64,000 bases of DNA from Tetrahymena thermophila SB210 (taxonomy: Eukaryota > Ciliophora > Oligohymenophorea > Hymenostomatida > Tetrahymenidae). A model generated the notes under the pieces. The model was not told the DNA's origin and searched no databases. It was given only the letters and a program-made list of their open reading frames with translations. The DNA is taken from the NCBI RefSeq assembly GCF_000189635.1, contig NW_002476226.1:186001-250000 (forward strand), in the 5' to 3' direction. A program made the position numbers and the translations under genes. Shown one piece after another: positions 63,401 through 64,000 of this stretch. Position 1 is the first letter of the stretch; every line of letters starts with the position of its first letter.

Positions 63401-63902
63401 CGTTTTCAGGGTTCACGTAAAGGGTATACCTTTCTGCTATTGTTTGGTCTAATAAGAATTCTACTAAATTTTTGTTAGATATCTAGCCTTATATTTATGT
63501 CTAAGCAAAATGTTTAGAAATAAAATATTCTTCAATAGTAGAATCTAATTTCTCTAGAATAATATATTTCTGCTTAAATAGTGGTAAAATCCTAATATCT
63601 GATTATAATAAATACTACTTTTGATTTTATAGAATTTACTATAACCCTTAGACACATAAAGAAAGGTCATCCTCCTCTTGAGGTAATTGAATCACATAAA
63701 ATTGTTCAGTAGATTCTAATTTAATTATTTCCAAGCTTTTATTATTATATTAGAGCTACAATTAGGATAAGCAATTCAATTCTAATTTATAATCCTATTT
63801 AAACAAGATTTTACTGATATGCAGATAATAGGATTAATTCTAACTCTCAATAAAGAAGAATCCTGCATCTTTTTACTTTTTAGTTTGTAATTAATTGCCC
63901 AT
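60453..63902 (-). CDS. Leucine-rich-repeat protein, 1,116 aa
   Basis: Three exons with introns 61696-61738 (43 bp) and 60907-60962 (56 bp); the coding sum is 3,351 nt. Residues ~1-240 are not LRR. From there about 25 or more LRRs follow, with the LxxLxLxxNxI/L pattern: LEYLDLTKNKIESDQ, LKELILCMNSKITEFP, LNYLNLSNNQIISVL, LESLDLSGNNLGDQ. LRR solenoids bind partner proteins; repeats are of the ~22-25-residue SDS22/plant-like sort. No membrane helix or enzyme domain visible. ATG at 63902 is the first in frame, but no TGA precedes it within the window, so a 5' exon outside may be missing. Near residue 380 an acidic insertion (NQEDQINQEEYFQTEDEEKE) separates two repeats. Confidence 0.75.
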
Positions 63903-64000
63903 TTGTTATATCAAGTACTTTATTTTAATAAAGATAATTGAGTTCAGATATAATTATGTCTTAATACCTAATTAATAATTAATAAAAAAATTTCTTTTTT

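Noticed and set aside
1..64000. CRISPR array, transposase, rRNA, tRNA or telomere repeats
   Set aside because: Scanned for regular spacers, DDE/reverse-transcriptase motifs, conserved RNA boxes and C4A2/G4T2 runs; none was seen.

Overview
The window looks like macronuclear DNA of an oligohymenophorean ciliate, most probably a Tetrahymena species. TAA and TAG sit in frame throughout every recognisable gene (read here as glutamine) and only TGA ends genes. Introns are AT-rich, mostly 40-300 bp, with GTAA..TAG borders, much longer than Paramecium introns. Intergenic DNA is extremely AT-rich and gene starts are AT-rich with no bacterial signals. All models below were read by hand with the ciliate code. 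Where exons were joined, the sum is a multiple of three and no TGA remains.

Layout. 0.3-4.5 kb (+): membrane protein with a cyclic-nucleotide-binding domain followed by a CCHC zinc knuckle. 5.4-21.9 kb (-): axonemal dynein heavy chain of the single-headed inner-arm type. 22.5-24.8 kb (+): EF-hand protein, divergent from the dynein. 26.0-30.3 kb (+): cytosolic isoleucyl-tRNA synthetase. 31.5-34.2 kb (-): protein with a DBF4-type zinc finger, a candidate Cdc7-kinase regulatory subunit. 35.0-35.4 kb (+): small Cys-rich protein with signal peptide and GPI-type tail. 36.5-41.6 kb (+): membrane/LRR protein whose 16 introns are all in phase 2. 42.0-42.5 kb (+): unknown 181-aa protein. 42.9-45.3 kb (+): ankyrin-repeat protein. 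45.7-49.6 kb (+): intronless 1,280-aa Q/N-rich protein. 50.1-51.0 kb (-): multi-pass membrane protein of the DUF1295/steroid-reductase-like class. 51.8-52.5 kb: three tandem copies of a ~220-bp AT-rich unit. 53.1-54.7 kb (-): unknown four-helix membrane protein. 56.6-57.9 kb (+): acidic low-complexity/coiled-coil protein. 58.4-60.2 kb (-): importin-alpha-like protein. 60.5-63.9 kb (-): long LRR protein, possibly continuing past the window edge.

The genes do not form a pathway or operon; this is an ordinary ciliate chromosome segment with independent genes. Functional themes are ciliary motility (dynein), calcium and cyclic-nucleotide signalling, translation (IleRS), nuclear import, DNA-replication control (DBF4-like) and lineage-expanded LRR/ankyrin families. 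No tRNA, rRNA, CRISPR, transposase or telomeric repeat was seen. The most unusual items are the uniformly phase-2 LRR gene, the CNBD plus zinc-knuckle protein lacking a K+ selectivity filter, the DBF4-like candidate and the 220-bp tandem repeat.
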